In this document: one piece after another, positions 1 to 11,383 of the stretch
Numbering within the stretch: the stretch's first letter is position 1
Layout of the letters: every line of letters begins with the position of its first letter
Source: Paenibacillus amylolyticus
GTDB taxonomy: Bacteria > Bacillota > Bacilli > Paenibacillales > Paenibacillaceae
NCBI RefSeq assembly: GCF_029689945.1
Contig: NZ_CP121451.1
Coordinates: 1,054,001-1,118,000, forward strand
Direction of reading: 5' to 3'
Length of the DNA: 64,000 nt
Notes under the pieces: model-generated
What the model was told of the DNA's origin: nothing
Databases searched by the model: none
What the model saw: only the letters and a program-made list of their open reading frames with translations
Made by a program: the position numbers and the translations under genes

Positions 1-887
1 TTGTGAATGAATATATCCCAGTGACCCGAAAATATAGTCGTCAGACACTGGAACGAATGACTGAGTTATTTGAGTCCAACTATATCAAACCAGACCGCGG
101 TACTTACGGTAATGGCGTTATGCGCGTGAAAACCAACCGTTTATATCAGCCTGTTATTAATGCTGAAAATTCCAACACCGATGAAGAAGTTTCGGAAGAA
201 TCCAACGATCCACAACTAATCGCTGAACCGGAAGCAAGTACAGTTATGTCCACAGCTACCTATCTCACAACAACATATCAACTCCATTACGGTACAGAGG
301 AGCGAACTTTTCACTCCCTGGATGAACTCGAAGGAGCACTGAATGATCGCATTCAGGATCGTGATTATATCATTCAACAGGGAATCTCTCTGATGAAGCA
401 TGAAGATTTGCCTTTTGACTTGCGTGTGTTAACTCAGAAAAATCTGCAACACAATTGGGAAACAACCGGTGTATTGGGACGTGTTGCTGCACCGGGCAAA
501 ATTATCACCAACATTCATGGTGGTGGGCGACTGGCCACGTTTGAAGAACTCGTACTCCCCCATCTGGAGCAGGAGGGCTTCAAAAAACTTCGCAATGAGC
601 TGTACCGCTTAGGTATTCATACCGCTGTGCAATTGCAAACATCTTTTCCCAGACTCAAAGAGATTGGTATTGATATTGCGCTAGACGAAGCAGGGCGTCC
701 CTGGATTCTTGAAGTCAACACACTGCCGGGCATTTATGCGTTTGGCCTATTACCGGACAAGGAGAAATATCGGAAGATCAGACGCTATGCCATTGCGTAC
801 GGTCGTTTACCCTCGAAAAAGGGTAAGAGCTCTCGTCCATCCGCTAAGGCGCTGGCCTCATCTGCCAAAAAACGTGTACGCCGCTAA
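1..887 (+). CDS. YheC/YheD family ATP-grasp protein, 5' end cut by window
   Basis: The C-terminal part of a YheC/YheD-type ATP-grasp protein; relatives in bacilli are annotated as endospore coat-associated. The motifs YIKPDRGTYGNGVMRV near the start and GIDIALDEAGRPWILEVN near residue 225 are the nucleotide/metal-binding ends of an ATP-grasp fold. The first in-frame start is a GTG at position 3, but the homology begins there at once and no ribosome binding site is visible, so the true start is probably outside the window. An acidic stretch of about 40 residues (near residues 55-90) lies between the first strands. The last 25 residues are Lys/Arg/Ser-rich. It converges on gyrB. The ligand is not deducible from sequence. 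Confidence 0.75.
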   Translation, partial: VNEYIPVTRKYSRQTLERMTELFESNYIKPDRGTYGNGVMRVKTNRLYQPVINAENSNTDEEVSEESNDPQLIAEPEASTVMSTATYLTTTYQLHYGTEERTFHSLDELEGALNDRIQDRDYIIQQGISLMKHEDLPFDLRVLTQKNLQHNWETTGVLGRVAAPGKIITNIHGGGRLATFEELVLPHLEQEGFKKLRNELYRLGIHTAVQLQTSFPRLKEIGIDIALDEAGRPWILEVNTLPGIYAFGLLPDKEKYRKIRRYAIAYGRLPSKKGKSSRPSAKALASSAKKRVRR

Positions 888-939
888 CTATGAAACGGGA
901 GTCTGCTGCTTTCTATAGCGTGTTTCCAATAATATAAAA

Positions 940-964
940 AGGCGCCCTCACAGGCGCCTCTTCG
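940..964 (-). terminator. Rho-independent terminator of gyrB
   Basis: A 7-bp GC-rich stem (AGGCGCC at 940-946 with GGCGCCT at 953-959) has a six-base loop. Read on the minus strand it is followed by a T run, so it ends the dnaA-to-gyrB transcription direction. On the plus strand the tail is poor in T. Confidence 0.8.
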
Positions 965-970
965 AATATG

Positions 971-2879
<1,909 letters not shown>

Positions 2880-3025
2880 ATGCCTTTCACCTACTTCTAT
2901 AGATTCAATATCGTAAATATGCGTTAACTAAGAATGTTTGCTGAAATAGGCAACGTCCTTCATTTCAGCCAGCTGTCCACATAAGGACAAGTAGCACAGT
3001 ATGCACCCTTTATGTCACATTAACG

Positions 3026-3274
3026 CTAGAGATCAGGGAAAATGTGAGCCCGTTTCTTCAATGTGGCTGAGGAAATAGGCGAGTAGTACACAATGTTTTT
3101 GGTCACCACAATGGACTTGGCTTCCTCTTCGCCGATGTGTTCGACTGTTTTTTCCTGCTCGGCATGTGTGACATACTGCTTGGAGATCTTGGAGGATTTT
3201 TCAATCGATATATCAAAAATAGCGACCAATTCGGAAGAACGGATGATCTTCTCACCGCCCAGATGAATGTACAT
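3026..3274 (-). CDS. remB: Extracellular matrix regulator RemB (YaaB, DUF370)
   Basis: Small 82-residue DUF370 protein beginning MYIHLGGEKIIRSSELVAIFD, typical of RemB/YaaB. In Bacillus subtilis RemB is a transcriptional activator of biofilm matrix genes. The position between recF and gyrB and the length both match the B. subtilis gene. The ATG at 3274 follows a good AGGAGTGAGGG site seven bases upstream. It sits 13 bases after recF, so it is probably cotranscribed. Function is transferred from the family and position; nothing in the sequence shows the target genes. Confidence 0.88.
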   Translation of the reverse strand: MYIHLGGEKIIRSSELVAIFDISIEKSSKISKQYVTHAEQEKTVEHIGEEEAKSIVVTKNIVYYSPISSATLKKRAHIFPDL

Positions 3275-3287
3275 AAGCCCTCACTCC

Positions 3288-4400
3288 TTAGCGTTCAACC
3301 TGTCCGGCATGAACGTGATAAATACTGGCATCTTTGAGCTTGTCAACGTTCAGGCTCTCAATCCCCGTAGCCGTAATAAAGGTTTGCACCTTGCTCTGGA
3401 ACGTTTCGATCAGCTGCGTCTGGCGAAAAGGGTCCAGCTCGGAGAGAACATCATCCAGCAACAGAACTGGATATTCTCCGATTTCTTCATGAATCAGTTC
3501 AATTTCCGCAAGTTTAAGGGACAACGCTGTTGTGCGTCGCTGCCCCTGCGAGCCATATGTTTGTACTTCCCGATCGTTAATGAAAAAGGACAGGTCATCC
3601 CGATGTGGCCCACTAAGGGTTGTGCCTCGGCGAATCTCCTGCTCTTTCATTTGTGATAATTTTATCATAAATTGGTCCATTAAGACAGCTTCATCTTCCT
3701 CAGCGGCTTCGCTGAAGGAAGGAAGGTAGGCCAGCCGCAGGACTTCTCCGCCTCCGGTGATCCCCTGATGAATCGTTTCGGCCCACTTTTGCAGTTTCTT
3801 TATGAATTGTTTCCTTTTTTTGACGATTTTAACACCATGCTCGACCAGTTGTTCGTTCCACACCTCAAGCATGGTCTGGGCGGATGCCCCTTGTCCCCAA
3901 AGCTGCTTAAGCAAATTGTTTCGTTGGACAAGCACTTTTTGATATTGCTGCAAGTGGTACAGATAACCTGGTGCAACCTGTCCGATCTCCATGTCAAGAA
4001 ACCGGCGGCGGACCCCCGGTGTGCCTTTGACAATCTCCAGATCCTCGGGTGCAAACATCACAACATTGAGCGCTCCGACAAAATCACTTAACTTGCGCTG
4101 CTCCAGGCCGTTAATCTTTGCTTTTTTGCCTTGTTGCGACAACGATAGCTCAAGCTTGACCGATCCGTACTTTTTGTCGACCTCTGCTGCAAGTCTGGCA
4201 CGGTCCTCACCGAAACGAATCAGCTCCTTGTCACGGGAGGTACGGTGGCTCTTGGTGAGTGCAAGTACAAAAATGGCCTCTGCAAGATTCGTTTTGCCTT
4301 GGGCATTTTGACCGATCAACAAGTTTACGGGACCAAAAGAGTCCAATCTCAGATGTTCATAATTGCGGAAATTCTGCAGATCAATGCTGTTCACAAACAC
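3288..4400 (-). CDS. recF: DNA replication and repair protein RecF
   Basis: 370-residue RecF, an SMC-like ATPase that helps load RecA at single-strand gaps. The Walker A motif GQNAQGKT is at residues 30-37 inside the classical N-terminus (DLQNFRNYEHLRL). The ABC-type signature region LSGPHRDDL and the Walker B YPVLLLDDVLSELD lie in the C-terminal third. The start used is GTG at 4400, preceded by GGGAGGT; a second GTG two codons later is possible. Length and gene order are normal for Firmicutes. Confidence 0.95.
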   Translation of the reverse strand: MFVNSIDLQNFRNYEHLRLDSFGPVNLLIGQNAQGKTNLAEAIFVLALTKSHRTSRDKELIRFGEDRARLAAEVDKKYGSVKLELSLSQQGKKAKINGLEQRKLSDFVGALNVVMFAPEDLEIVKGTPGVRRRFLDMEIGQVAPGYLYHLQQYQKVLVQRNNLLKQLWGQGASAQTMLEVWNEQLVEHGVKIVKKRKQFIKKLQKWAETIHQGITGGGEVLRLAYLPSFSEAAEEDEAVLMDQFMIKLSQMKEQEIRRGTTLSGPHRDDLSFFINDREVQTYGSQGQRRTTALSLKLAEIELIHEEIGEYPVLLLDDVLSELDPFRQTQLIETFQSKVQTFITATGIESLNVDKLKDASIYHVHAGQVER

Positions 4401-4456
4401 GCGGTAACCTCCCTTTATCCCGTCCGTCAGGAGGCAGCAGGATCGAACTGGTCTTC

Positions 4457-4672
4457 TTATTCTGCAGTAACTTCGAATGTGCCTTCTCCGTCTACCTCAA
4501 CGATATCCCCAGGGTATAACTTGCGTCCGCGACGTTCCTCAGGCTCTTTATTCACACGTACAAGTCCTTCCTGAAGCAAAGCTTTGGCCATACCTCCCGT
4601 TGGGATGCAATCAGCCAGTTTCAAAAATTGATCAAGCTTAATATATTCCGTACGAATTGTAACTTGGTTCAC
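4457..4672 (-). CDS. yaaA: S4-domain protein YaaA (RlbA-like)
   Basis: 71-residue S4 RNA-binding domain protein found between dnaN and recF in most bacilli. The motif LDQFLKLADCIPTGGMAKALLQEGLVRVN followed by GRKLYPGDIVEVDG is the standard S4 pattern (given here only as a family signature). In B. subtilis it has been linked to ribosome assembly. The start is a GTG at 4672 following AAGGAAG. It is separated from dnaN by 16 bases and from recF by 56 bases. Confidence 0.88.
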   Translation of the reverse strand: MNQVTIRTEYIKLDQFLKLADCIPTGGMAKALLQEGLVRVNKEPEERRGRKLYPGDIVEVDGEGTFEVTAE

Positions 4673-4688
4673 CGTGATCTTCCTTTCG

Positions 4689-5831
4689 TTAGTTGGTCGT
4701 CCGATATGGCAATATCACATAAAGGCTATGACTGTCATCCAGCGGCTTCAAGATGATTGGACTCATGACTCCTGTAAAAGCGATCATCAGCTGCTCACTT
4801 TCAACGACTTTCAGTACATCCAGCATGTATTTGGAGTTGAACGAGATTTTTAACGGATCTCCTGTAAACTCGGCAGGTTCGATCTCTTCTCTTACTTTAC
4901 CTAGCTCGGAAGAGCTTGAAGAAATTTCAACGGATCCCGAATCCATCGTTTGCATGCGCACGATGTTGGTTTTCTCTTCACGCGACAGCAAATAAGCCCG
5001 GTCAATGGATTCACTTAATTTTTTTGTATCTAAAACAAGTTCTGTTTTGTATGACGTTGGAATAATTCTAGAAGTATCCGGATATGTTCCGTCCAAAATA
5101 CGGGAGTAGAACAATACACGGTCGATTTTGAACAGGACCTGGTTATCTGCAACAACGATATCCACAAGGGTATTTTGATCCGGCACAATTTTGCTGAGCT
5201 CGTTCAGCGTTTTACCGGAGATGACCACATTGTTGAAGCGGATACCTTCTGCATTATCCAGCATTGCGGATCGAGTAGCAAGACGGTGACGGTCTGTTGC
5301 CACAAATTTCAATTCATTGTCACCCAAACTCCAGAGTACACCTGTGAGGATTGGAGTAGTCTCATGTGTGGAGATGGAGAAGACGGTTTGTTTGATCATA
5401 TTTTTCAGCAAATCTCCAGGAATGGAGACCGTTTGGTTTTCTTCGATGCTTGGCAGTACCGGGAATTCTTCCGGATCAAGACCTACCAGTTGAATTTCAG
5501 TAGCCCCTGCAGAGATAAAGGTGTTGAAGTTCTCTTTGACTTCCATGTGAACTTCCTGCGATGGCAGCTTCTTGATGATCTCGACGAAAAACTTGGCTGG
5601 CAAAACAACACTGCCGGGTTGATCTACCTGAACTACGCTTTTGTCTCCATCTTCAAGCGGGATGAAGGATTGAATGGATATATCGGTGTCACTTGCTGTC
5701 AATGTTACACCTTGATGATTCACGTCGAATTTGATACCGCTCAGAATCGGAATTGTTGTACGGCTCGAGATCGCTTTGGATACTTGCTGTATGGAATCGT
5801 TTAAGTAGTTTTTCATTATGCTGATTTTCAT
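4689..5831 (-). CDS. dnaN: DNA polymerase III sliding clamp, beta subunit
   Basis: 380-residue beta clamp with the canonical start MKISIMKNYLNDSIQQVSKA and the three-domain layout of about 125 residues each. The C-terminus (SHSLYVILPYRTTN) resembles the conserved MP(M)R end that contributes to the protein-binding pocket. The clamp encircles DNA and tethers the replicative polymerases, mismatch repair and ligase. It lies downstream of dnaA, separated by the 220-base unwinding region of oriC. No frame break. Confidence 0.96.
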   Translation of the reverse strand: MKISIMKNYLNDSIQQVSKAISSRTTIPILSGIKFDVNHQGVTLTASDTDISIQSFIPLEDGDKSVVQVDQPGSVVLPAKFFVEIIKKLPSQEVHMEVKENFNTFISAGATEIQLVGLDPEEFPVLPSIEENQTVSIPGDLLKNMIKQTVFSISTHETTPILTGVLWSLGDNELKFVATDRHRLATRSAMLDNAEGIRFNNVVISGKTLNELSKIVPDQNTLVDIVVADNQVLFKIDRVLFYSRILDGTYPDTSRIIPTSYKTELVLDTKKLSESIDRAYLLSREEKTNIVRMQTMDSGSVEISSSSSELGKVREEIEPAEFTGDPLKISFNSKYMLDVLKVVESEQLMIAFTGVMSPIILKPLDDSHSLYVILPYRTTN

Positions 5832-5944
5832 GGTTTCACTCCTAGCTGATTTTTTGGGTGTTTGGGTGTTGAAAGGTGTTTTTCAAAGGCCGAAGGCTAA
5901 GCTCCGAAATGGCTATTTTGGAGATGATATCTTTAAGATCTTTT

Positions 5945-5993
5945 TAGTAATAATAGTAATAGGGGCACTGAATATGTGGATAAGTGGGTATAA
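5945..5993 (-). other. oriC: oriC basal unwinding system (DnaA box, GC cluster, DnaA-trios)
   Basis: Read in the dnaA direction, the gap between dnaA and dnaN contains a weak box TTATACCCA (5985-5993), a perfect DnaA box TTATCCACA (5975-5983), a GC cluster GTGCCCC (5962-5968) and then TATTACTATTATTACTA (5945-5961). The complement of the last stretch reads 3'-AAT-GAT-AAT-AAT-GAT-5', five DnaA-trios. Below that lies an A/T-rich stretch. Box, GC cluster and trios in this order is the basal unwinding system known from B. subtilis, where DnaA assembles on the trios and melts the duplex. Assignment is by direct pattern match. Confidence 0.85.
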
Positions 5994-6002
5994 ACCCGTA
6001 CA

Positions 6003-6045
6003 CCCAAGCCTATCCACATGTGTATACGTTGTGCATAGGCTTGGG
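6003..6045. repeat. Long inverted repeat directly after dnaA
   Basis: Perfect 11-bp arms CCCAAGCCTAT (6003-6013) and ATAGGCTTGGG (6035-6045) surround a 21-base loop. It starts seven bases after the dnaA stop codon. The left arm overlaps a one-mismatch DnaA box, CTATCCACA (6010-6018). There is no T run on either strand, so it is not an ordinary terminator. Confidence 0.75.
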
Positions 6046-6051
6046 ACTTGT

Positions 6052-7397
6052 TCAGGTTGGATTCTTGATTTTTTCGGTTAAGTTGTTGATAACTTTATAG
6101 AGATCCTGATCGTTTTTAATCGCTTGGGAGATTTTTTCGTGAGCATGTATGACAGTGGTGTGATCTCGTCCTCCGAATGCTTCCCCGATTTTGGGCAGAG
6201 AAAAGTCTGTCAGTTCACGAGAGAGATACATGGCAATCTGTCTTGGGAAAGCAACTGCCTTGGTCCGTTTCCGTGCTTTGAAATCTTCAAGCTTAAGGCT
6301 ATAGTACTCGCCGACCTTTTGTTGGATGTCATGAATAGTGATCATTTTGGGACGACTGGAAGGAATAATGTCCTTCAGTGCTTCAGCTGCCAGATGAGTG
6401 GTTACATCTTGATTAGTCAGTGAAGAATAAGCAACGACCCGAATCAGGGCGCCCTCCAGTTCACGTATGTTGGTGTCAATCTGGTTGGCAATGTACATCA
6501 TCGCTTCATTCGGGATATCCAGGTTTTCCGCACGTGCCTTTTTCCGCAAAATCGCGATCCTTGTCTCCAAATCTGGAGGTTGGATATCCGTGATTAACCC
6601 CCATTCAAAGCGAGAACGAAGCCGTTCTTCCAGTGTCGGAATTTCCTTCGGTGGTCTGTCGCTGGAGATGATGATCTGCTTCCGTTCCTCATGCAGCGCA
6701 TTAAACGTATGGAAAAATTCCTCTTGTGTTGATTCTTTTCCCGCCAAGAACTGAATATCATCAATGAGCAATATGTCGACGCTCCGGTATTTGTTACGGA
6801 AGCTCTCCCGCGATTGTCACGGATCGAGTTAATGAATTCGTTCGTGAATTTCTCAGACGACAAATAAACGACTTTGCTGCCCGGATCATGCTCCAGAACG
6901 TAATGTCCGATCGCATGCATCAAGTGAGTTTTACCGAGACCTACGCCTCCATACAGAAAGAGAGGGTTGTAAGCTTTGGCGGGCGCTTCAGCGACCGCCA
7001 GCGATGCGGCATGGGCAAAACGGTTGCCCGGCCCAATGACAAATGTATCGAATGTATATTTCGGATTCAGCATGCTGAGCACCGCTTCTTCCTGCACAAC
7101 GGTAGGCGTTGGTGCCGGCAGTTGCGGGTCCGGTTCAGCAGGCTTGTTCTCCTCAATGACAAATTTCACATCGACTTGCTTGCCAAGCAGCTCGTATACC
7201 GTCGATCCAACCAATTTGGTGTAACGGCTCTCCAGCCATTCGACGGCAAACGTGGTTGGTGCGGAAATGACGATGGAGCGGTCATTCAGCTTGGTGGCTT
7301 TGGTGGCTTTGAACCAGGTGTCAAAGCTGGGTTTGCTGAGTTTGTTTTGTATGATTGATAAAATTTGCTGCCATAAATCAGAAGTATGGCTGTCCAC
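6052..7397 (-). CDS. dnaA: Chromosomal replication initiator DnaA, one apparent frame break
   Basis: Replication initiator and transcription factor. After restoring one base in the C run at 6807-6809 the gene encodes 448 residues, the usual length. Domain I starts [13 protein letters not shown]; a short Pro-rich domain II lies near residues 84-104; the AAA+ domain has Walker A GGVGLGKT at residues 150-157 and Walker [14 protein letters not shown]; the C-terminal helix-turn-helix ends with the DnaA signature [16 protein letters not shown]. The start is GTG at 7397 after AAAGGAGTGA. The promoter at 7605-7633 is flanked by DnaA boxes, suggesting autoregulation. The break falls between two perfect coding halves, so it is probably a sequencing error. 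Confidence 0.94.
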
Positions 7398-7448
7398 AGA
7401 CTGTCACTCCTTTTACATGTTCCAAGTGTGGCTTAAGCCATGATGCAG

Positions 7449-7455
7449 TGTCGAA
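7449..7455 (+). promoter_or_regulatory. Spo0A box in oriC
   Basis: Perfect TGTCGAA heptamer, the 0A box. Others occur at 7721-7727 (minus), 12342-12348 (minus) and 12970-12976 (plus), all in gaps around the origin. In B. subtilis Spo0A binds such boxes in oriC and represses initiation during sporulation. The heptamer is short, so a single site could be chance. Confidence 0.45.
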
Positions 7456-7476
7456 ATAAGAGATATATTGTTGAAT

Positions 7477-7833
7477 TTATCCCCAAACCCCCGCAGGTCG
7501 AAAACAAAAAAAGTATGAACAACGGAAAATTGTTCACAACTTTATCCACAGGCTGTTGATAATATTATGGGTCAGATCACATATTCACATCCAAAAGTAA
7601 TACAATCATAGCAAAAGAAACCCCGCATTTCAACGTATCGCGTGATTTTATCCACAAATTCAATAACTTGTGTATAATTTTTAATCACAACACAATATAT
7701 TGTTTATAAACTGTTTAATTTTCGACAGAAAGACCCAAAATCAAAAAATGTTTTATACACAGGTTATCCGTCAAATGATGCCAAATTGTGTGTAAAAGCA
7801 TTCTTTGTTTGTGAATAACCTGTCTGTGGATAA
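7477..7833. other. oriC: oriC DnaA-box cluster upstream of dnaA
   Basis: Perfect DnaA boxes TTATCCACA lie at 7542-7550 (+), 7648-7656 (+) and 7825-7833 (-). One-mismatch boxes are at 7477-7485 (TTATCCCCA), 7669-7677 (-), 7753-7761 (TTATACACA) and 7810-7818 (-). The segment is strongly A/T-rich. It includes the dnaA promoter and leader. This corresponds to the upstream half of the bipartite origin in B. subtilis. Confidence 0.88.
7605..7633 (-). promoter_or_regulatory. dnaA promoter (sigma-A type)
   Basis: On the minus strand TTGAAA (7628-7633) is followed after exactly 17 bases by TATGAT (7605-7610). It lies about 210 bases upstream of the dnaA start, with DnaA boxes on either side at 7542-7550 and 7648-7656. 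Confidence 0.7.
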
Positions 7834-8181
7834 CCGTGAAGTAAAAAATGAAGCATGATCGAGATCGGAAAAAGAGTTACCTCTCAACCTCGTATTGTTC
7901 TTGGCAATGGAGCAATGGTGGAAGTTACGAATTCGGTATCAGGATGGAGACGGAGAGGGAAGTAACTTATGCTCTTAATTGAACAAGATCAGTGGTGTAT
8001 AATCTGAACCAATGGCCATTCTGTGATCGGCGATGTAGGAGAAAGATGGACCCAAGGATTTCATATTGAGACATCTGACATGTGAATTATCTGAATATGA
8101 AGAGGGAAGTAATCTCAAAATGGAGGCAGAATGATATGAATGTATCCTATGATTCTGAAGGATAAATTATGCGTGTATAGC
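7834..8181. other. Non-coding flank of oriC
   Basis: About 350 bases with no convincing gene. A 44-codon frame from 7848 has no ribosome binding site. The decamer-like AGAGGGAAGTAA occurs twice (near 7957 and 8103). No further DnaA boxes were seen. It separates oriC from the terminator of the gluconate genes. Confidence 0.5.
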
Positions 8182-8236
8182 AAAAGAGGGTGTGCCTAAA
8201 ACCGTTTTTTGGTTTTAGGCACACCCTCTTTTTTGT
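8182..8236. terminator. Strong bidirectional terminator between gntK and oriC
   Basis: A perfect 22-bp stem (8182-8203 with 8211-8232) has a seven-base loop GTTTTTT, with an A run before and a T run after. It can end transcription from either side. It would stop gntPK transcripts from running through oriC into dnaA. Confidence 0.92.
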
Positions 8237-8264
8237 ATGAAGAGATGAAGTATGGATTGATCAT

Positions 8265-9810
8265 TTAGAGACGCGGAAGAGACATCTTACGCTGGAACTG
8301 GGCGATATCTGCGTATTCCTCTTCCAGTTTGCGAGAGATTCGAATATAGATGGGCAGCAGTTCCTGGTAGAGTACAGCATTCTCTCTGACAGGGGTATGT
8401 CGATGCGTTGTACCCACCATGGAAGAGACAGCATGAAGCGATGGGATCCGCCCAGTGGCGTATAAACCAAGTACGACGGCACCCAGACAGGAACTTTCGA
8501 AGCTCTCGGGTACAACGACCTCCTGATTGAAGATATCAGACATCATCTGGCGCCAGAGAGGAGAGCGCGCAAACCCACCGGTAGCTTGAATGGAGGTAGG
8601 CTGCCCAATCTGTTCTTCCATGGCAAGCAGTACTGTGTATAGGTTAAAAATAACCCCTTCCAGAACAGCACGGATCATATGCTCTTTCTGATGATGGAGT
8701 GTTAAGCCAAAAAGGAGCCACGGGCATCCGGATTCCACAATGGGGCGCGTTCGCCCGACAGGTACGGATGGAACAGAAGCCCTTCCGATCCTGGGCGGAC
8801 ACGTTCGGCAATCTTGGTCAGGACATCATAGGAATTGATGCCGAGTCGCTTCGCTGTCTCCACTTCAGAGGCGGCGAATTCATCCCGCACCCAGCGAAAC
8901 AGCATGCCGCCGTTATTCACAGGTCCACCTATAACCCAAAGGTTCTCTGTCAGTGCGTAACAGAACGTTCGACCTTTGGGTCCGTCACTGGTCGGTCCAC
9001 GACGGTACGAATGGCCCCGCTGGTTCCGATGGTTGCTGCGACAACACCAGGTTCAATGGCGTTCACGCCGAGATTGGATAAAACCCCGTCACTTGCACCA
9101 ATCACGAAGGGTGTGGAGGGGGAGAGCGCCATTTTTTCAGCGGGTTCGGTATTTATTCCTTCTAATATATGTGTTGTGGGTACGAGCTTTGAAAGATGGT
9201 CCGGTGTAATGCCTGCTACTTCAAGGGCCTCTGCGTCCCAGTCCAGCTGTTCCAGATTGAGCAAGCCGGTACAGGAAGCGATGGAATGATCAATAACATA
9301 TTGCCCGAATAGACGGAAGAACAGATATTCTTTAATAGAAATAAATTTCACTGTACGCTCAAAAATTTCAGGCTCATCATGGCGCAGCCACATCAATTTG
9401 GTTAGAGGTGACATCGGATGAATGGGTGTACCTGTACGCAGATAGATGCGATGTCCTACTCCATTCTCTTGAAGCTGGGCAGACCATGCTGCACTTCGAT
9501 TATCCGCCCACGTGATGCAGCGGGTTAAGGGTTGGTTATCCTGTCCCATGGCAATGACACTATGCATGGCCGAGCTGCAGGATACAAACAGGATTTGCTC
9601 GGCAGCAACGCCACTCTGATCCATGACTCCCCGGACAGAGCGCAGGGCCGCTTGTACAATCTCTTCAGGGTTCTGCTCAGCCACATCGGGTGCAGGGGTA
9701 TACAACGGATATTCCTGTGTTGAGGTACTGACGACAGAGCCTTGCTCCGTAAATAACACCGATTTGGTACTGGTGGTACCAATATCGATCCCAATCATAT
9801 AGTTGTTCAT
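8265..9810 (-). CDS. gntK: Gluconokinase (FGGY family), two apparent frame breaks
   Basis: Phosphorylates gluconate to 6-phosphogluconate with ATP, feeding the pentose phosphate pathway. The N-terminus MIGIDIGTTSTKSVLF is the FGGY phosphate-binding motif; ITWADNRSA and FVIGASDGVLSNLG are conserved gluconokinase motifs; the second FGGY domain includes LFHPYLSGERAPLWNPDARG and QATGGFARSPLWRQMMSD. Restoring one base in the CC at 8973-8974 and one in the A run at 8709-8713 gives 515 residues, the normal length. The start ATG is at 9810. It follows gntP with a 67-base gap. The DNA run and a complete downstream domain argue for sequence error rather than decay. Confidence 0.9.
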
Positions 9811-9877
9811 ATATATAATCCTTCTTTCTCCAGAAAGCGATGAGATTTTAATTTCTTTCTCGTTATAGGGACTCCAT

Positions 9878-11239
9878 TTATACCACTGTACTCAGGAGCA
9901 AAATAAAGATCAGTCCAACCACGGATAATAGTGTTTCCATTACGGTCCACGTTTTCAATGTCTGGGCAACGCTCATATTAAAGAATTCTTTGATCATCCA
10001 GAATCCGGCATCATTTACATGAGACAAGATGAGTGAACCCGCGCCTGTGGCGAGTACAACCAGCTCAATATTGGTCCCTGGTGTGAGTGCAAGCACCGGA
10101 GCAACGATGCCGGCAGCTGTGGTCATGGCAACGGTTGCTGAACCGGTAGCTACACGAATAAGTGCAGCGACAAGCCAGGCGAAGAAGATCACGTTAATGT
10201 TGGCATGGGTGGCCACTTCAGCAATGGCGTTACCTACACCACTGTTAATCAACACCTGTTTGAAGGCACCGCCTCCGCCAATAATGAGAATGATGGTTGC
10301 TGTAGGCGCCAGACATTCACTGGTGAAGCGAGAGATATCGTGTTTGGTGAATCCACGTGCAAAGCCGAGTGAAAAGAGGGCAAATACAACTGAAATCAAT
10401 AAAGCAATGATCTCATGGCCGATAAATTCACTGAAAACAGTGAGTCCGCTTGTGGCATTAGGGTCAATGATGCTGGCTATGGAACCAATCAGCATCAAAA
10501 TAACCGGCAGCAATATGGTAAACAGGGTAATACCAAACCCGGGCATGTTGCTGTTTGTTTTGGTTGCGAATTGTTCAGCCAGTTCTGCTGGCGGTTCGGT
10601 GTGTACTCTTTTGCCAATAAATTTACCAAACAAGGGACCCGCAATAATTGCTGTAGGGATACCAACAATAAGGGAGTACAGAATGGTTTTACCCAAATCT
10701 GCGCTATAGGCCTCAATTGCAATCATTGGCGCTGGATGGGGAGGAACCAAACCGTGTACAGTCGAAAGACCGGCCAAAATGGGAATACCAATCTGCAGCA
10801 GAGACATGTTGGTTTTACGTGCCACGGTGAAAATGATCGGAATCATCAAAATTACGCCGACTTCGAAGAAAACAGGAATACCAACGATAAATCCAACAAT
10901 CATCATGGCCCAGTGCACACGTTTCACACCAAACCGATCGACCAATGTCGTTGCAATGCGCTCGGCACCGCCCGATTCGGCCATCATCTTACCAAGCATT
11001 GTACCGAGAGCTATAACAATGGCAATGGTTCCAAGTGTGCCGCCGAGTCCACCGGTAATGGAAGAGATCACATCGGCAGGTTTCATGCCTGTAAGCAAAC
11101 CGAGCATTAATGCGGACAACAGCAGGGTAATGAAAGGATTCCATTTATACTTGGAGATCAACACGATCAGAAAAACGATCGCAATTAACGTCCAAATCAA
11201 TAATGTTGCGTTGTGGGATAATCCAAAAAGAGTGCTCAT
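9878..11239 (-). CDS. gntP: Gluconate:H+ symporter, GntP family
   Basis: 453-residue integral membrane protein of the GntP permease family, which imports gluconate with protons. It shows about a dozen hydrophobic segments, the N-terminal HNATLLIWTLIAIVFLIVLI segment, the GNTP motif GLVPPHPAPMIAIE near residue 150, and RVATGSATVAMTTAAGI in the C-terminal half. The ATG at 11239 follows AAAGGAG. It shares an operon with gntK behind a promoter that contains a GntR-type palindrome. Substrate is inferred from family and neighbours. Confidence 0.92.
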   Translation of the reverse strand: MSTLFGLSHNATLLIWTLIAIVFLIVLISKYKWNPFITLLLSALMLGLLTGMKPADVISSITGGLGGTLGTIAIVIALGTMLGKMMAESGGAERIATTLVDRFGVKRVHWAMMIVGFIVGIPVFFEVGVILMIPIIFTVARKTNMSLLQIGIPILAGLSTVHGLVPPHPAPMIAIEAYSADLGKTILYSLIVGIPTAIIAGPLFGKFIGKRVHTEPPAELAEQFATKTNSNMPGFGITLFTILLPVILMLIGSIASIIDPNATSGLTVFSEFIGHEIIALLISVVFALFSLGFARGFTKHDISRFTSECLAPTATIILIIGGGGAFKQVLINSGVGNAIAEVATHANINVIFFAWLVAALIRVATGSATVAMTTAAGIVAPVLALTPGTNIELVVLATGAGSLILSHVNDAGFWMIKEFFNMSVAQTLKTWTVMETLLSVVGLIFILLLSTVV

Positions 11240-11266
11240 GATGTTATGTGCTCCTTTATTTCTGAT

Positions 11267-11280
11267 ATAGAACGCTTACA
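11267..11280 (-). promoter_or_regulatory. Possible CcpA cre site upstream of gntP
   Basis: TGTAAGCGTTCTAT on the minus strand matches the cre consensus TGWNANCGNTNWCA at all but the last two positions. It lies between the promoter and the gntP start, where a roadblock cre would act. Gluconate operons in bacilli are under glucose repression, so the site is plausible, but the match is imperfect. Confidence 0.35.
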
Positions 11281-11383
11281 AGGGAGATTAACGTTATCAA
11301 GTGTAGCGATGTCAGTGCTTGCAGTTAGAGATATTCGTGAAATGTAGTGTTATCATGCCCCAATGTGAAACAAAATCGCATTT

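Noticed and set aside
7848..7982. 44-codon open frame next to the DnaA boxes
   Set aside because: No ribosome binding site, unusual composition, and it lies in the origin flank; likely chance.
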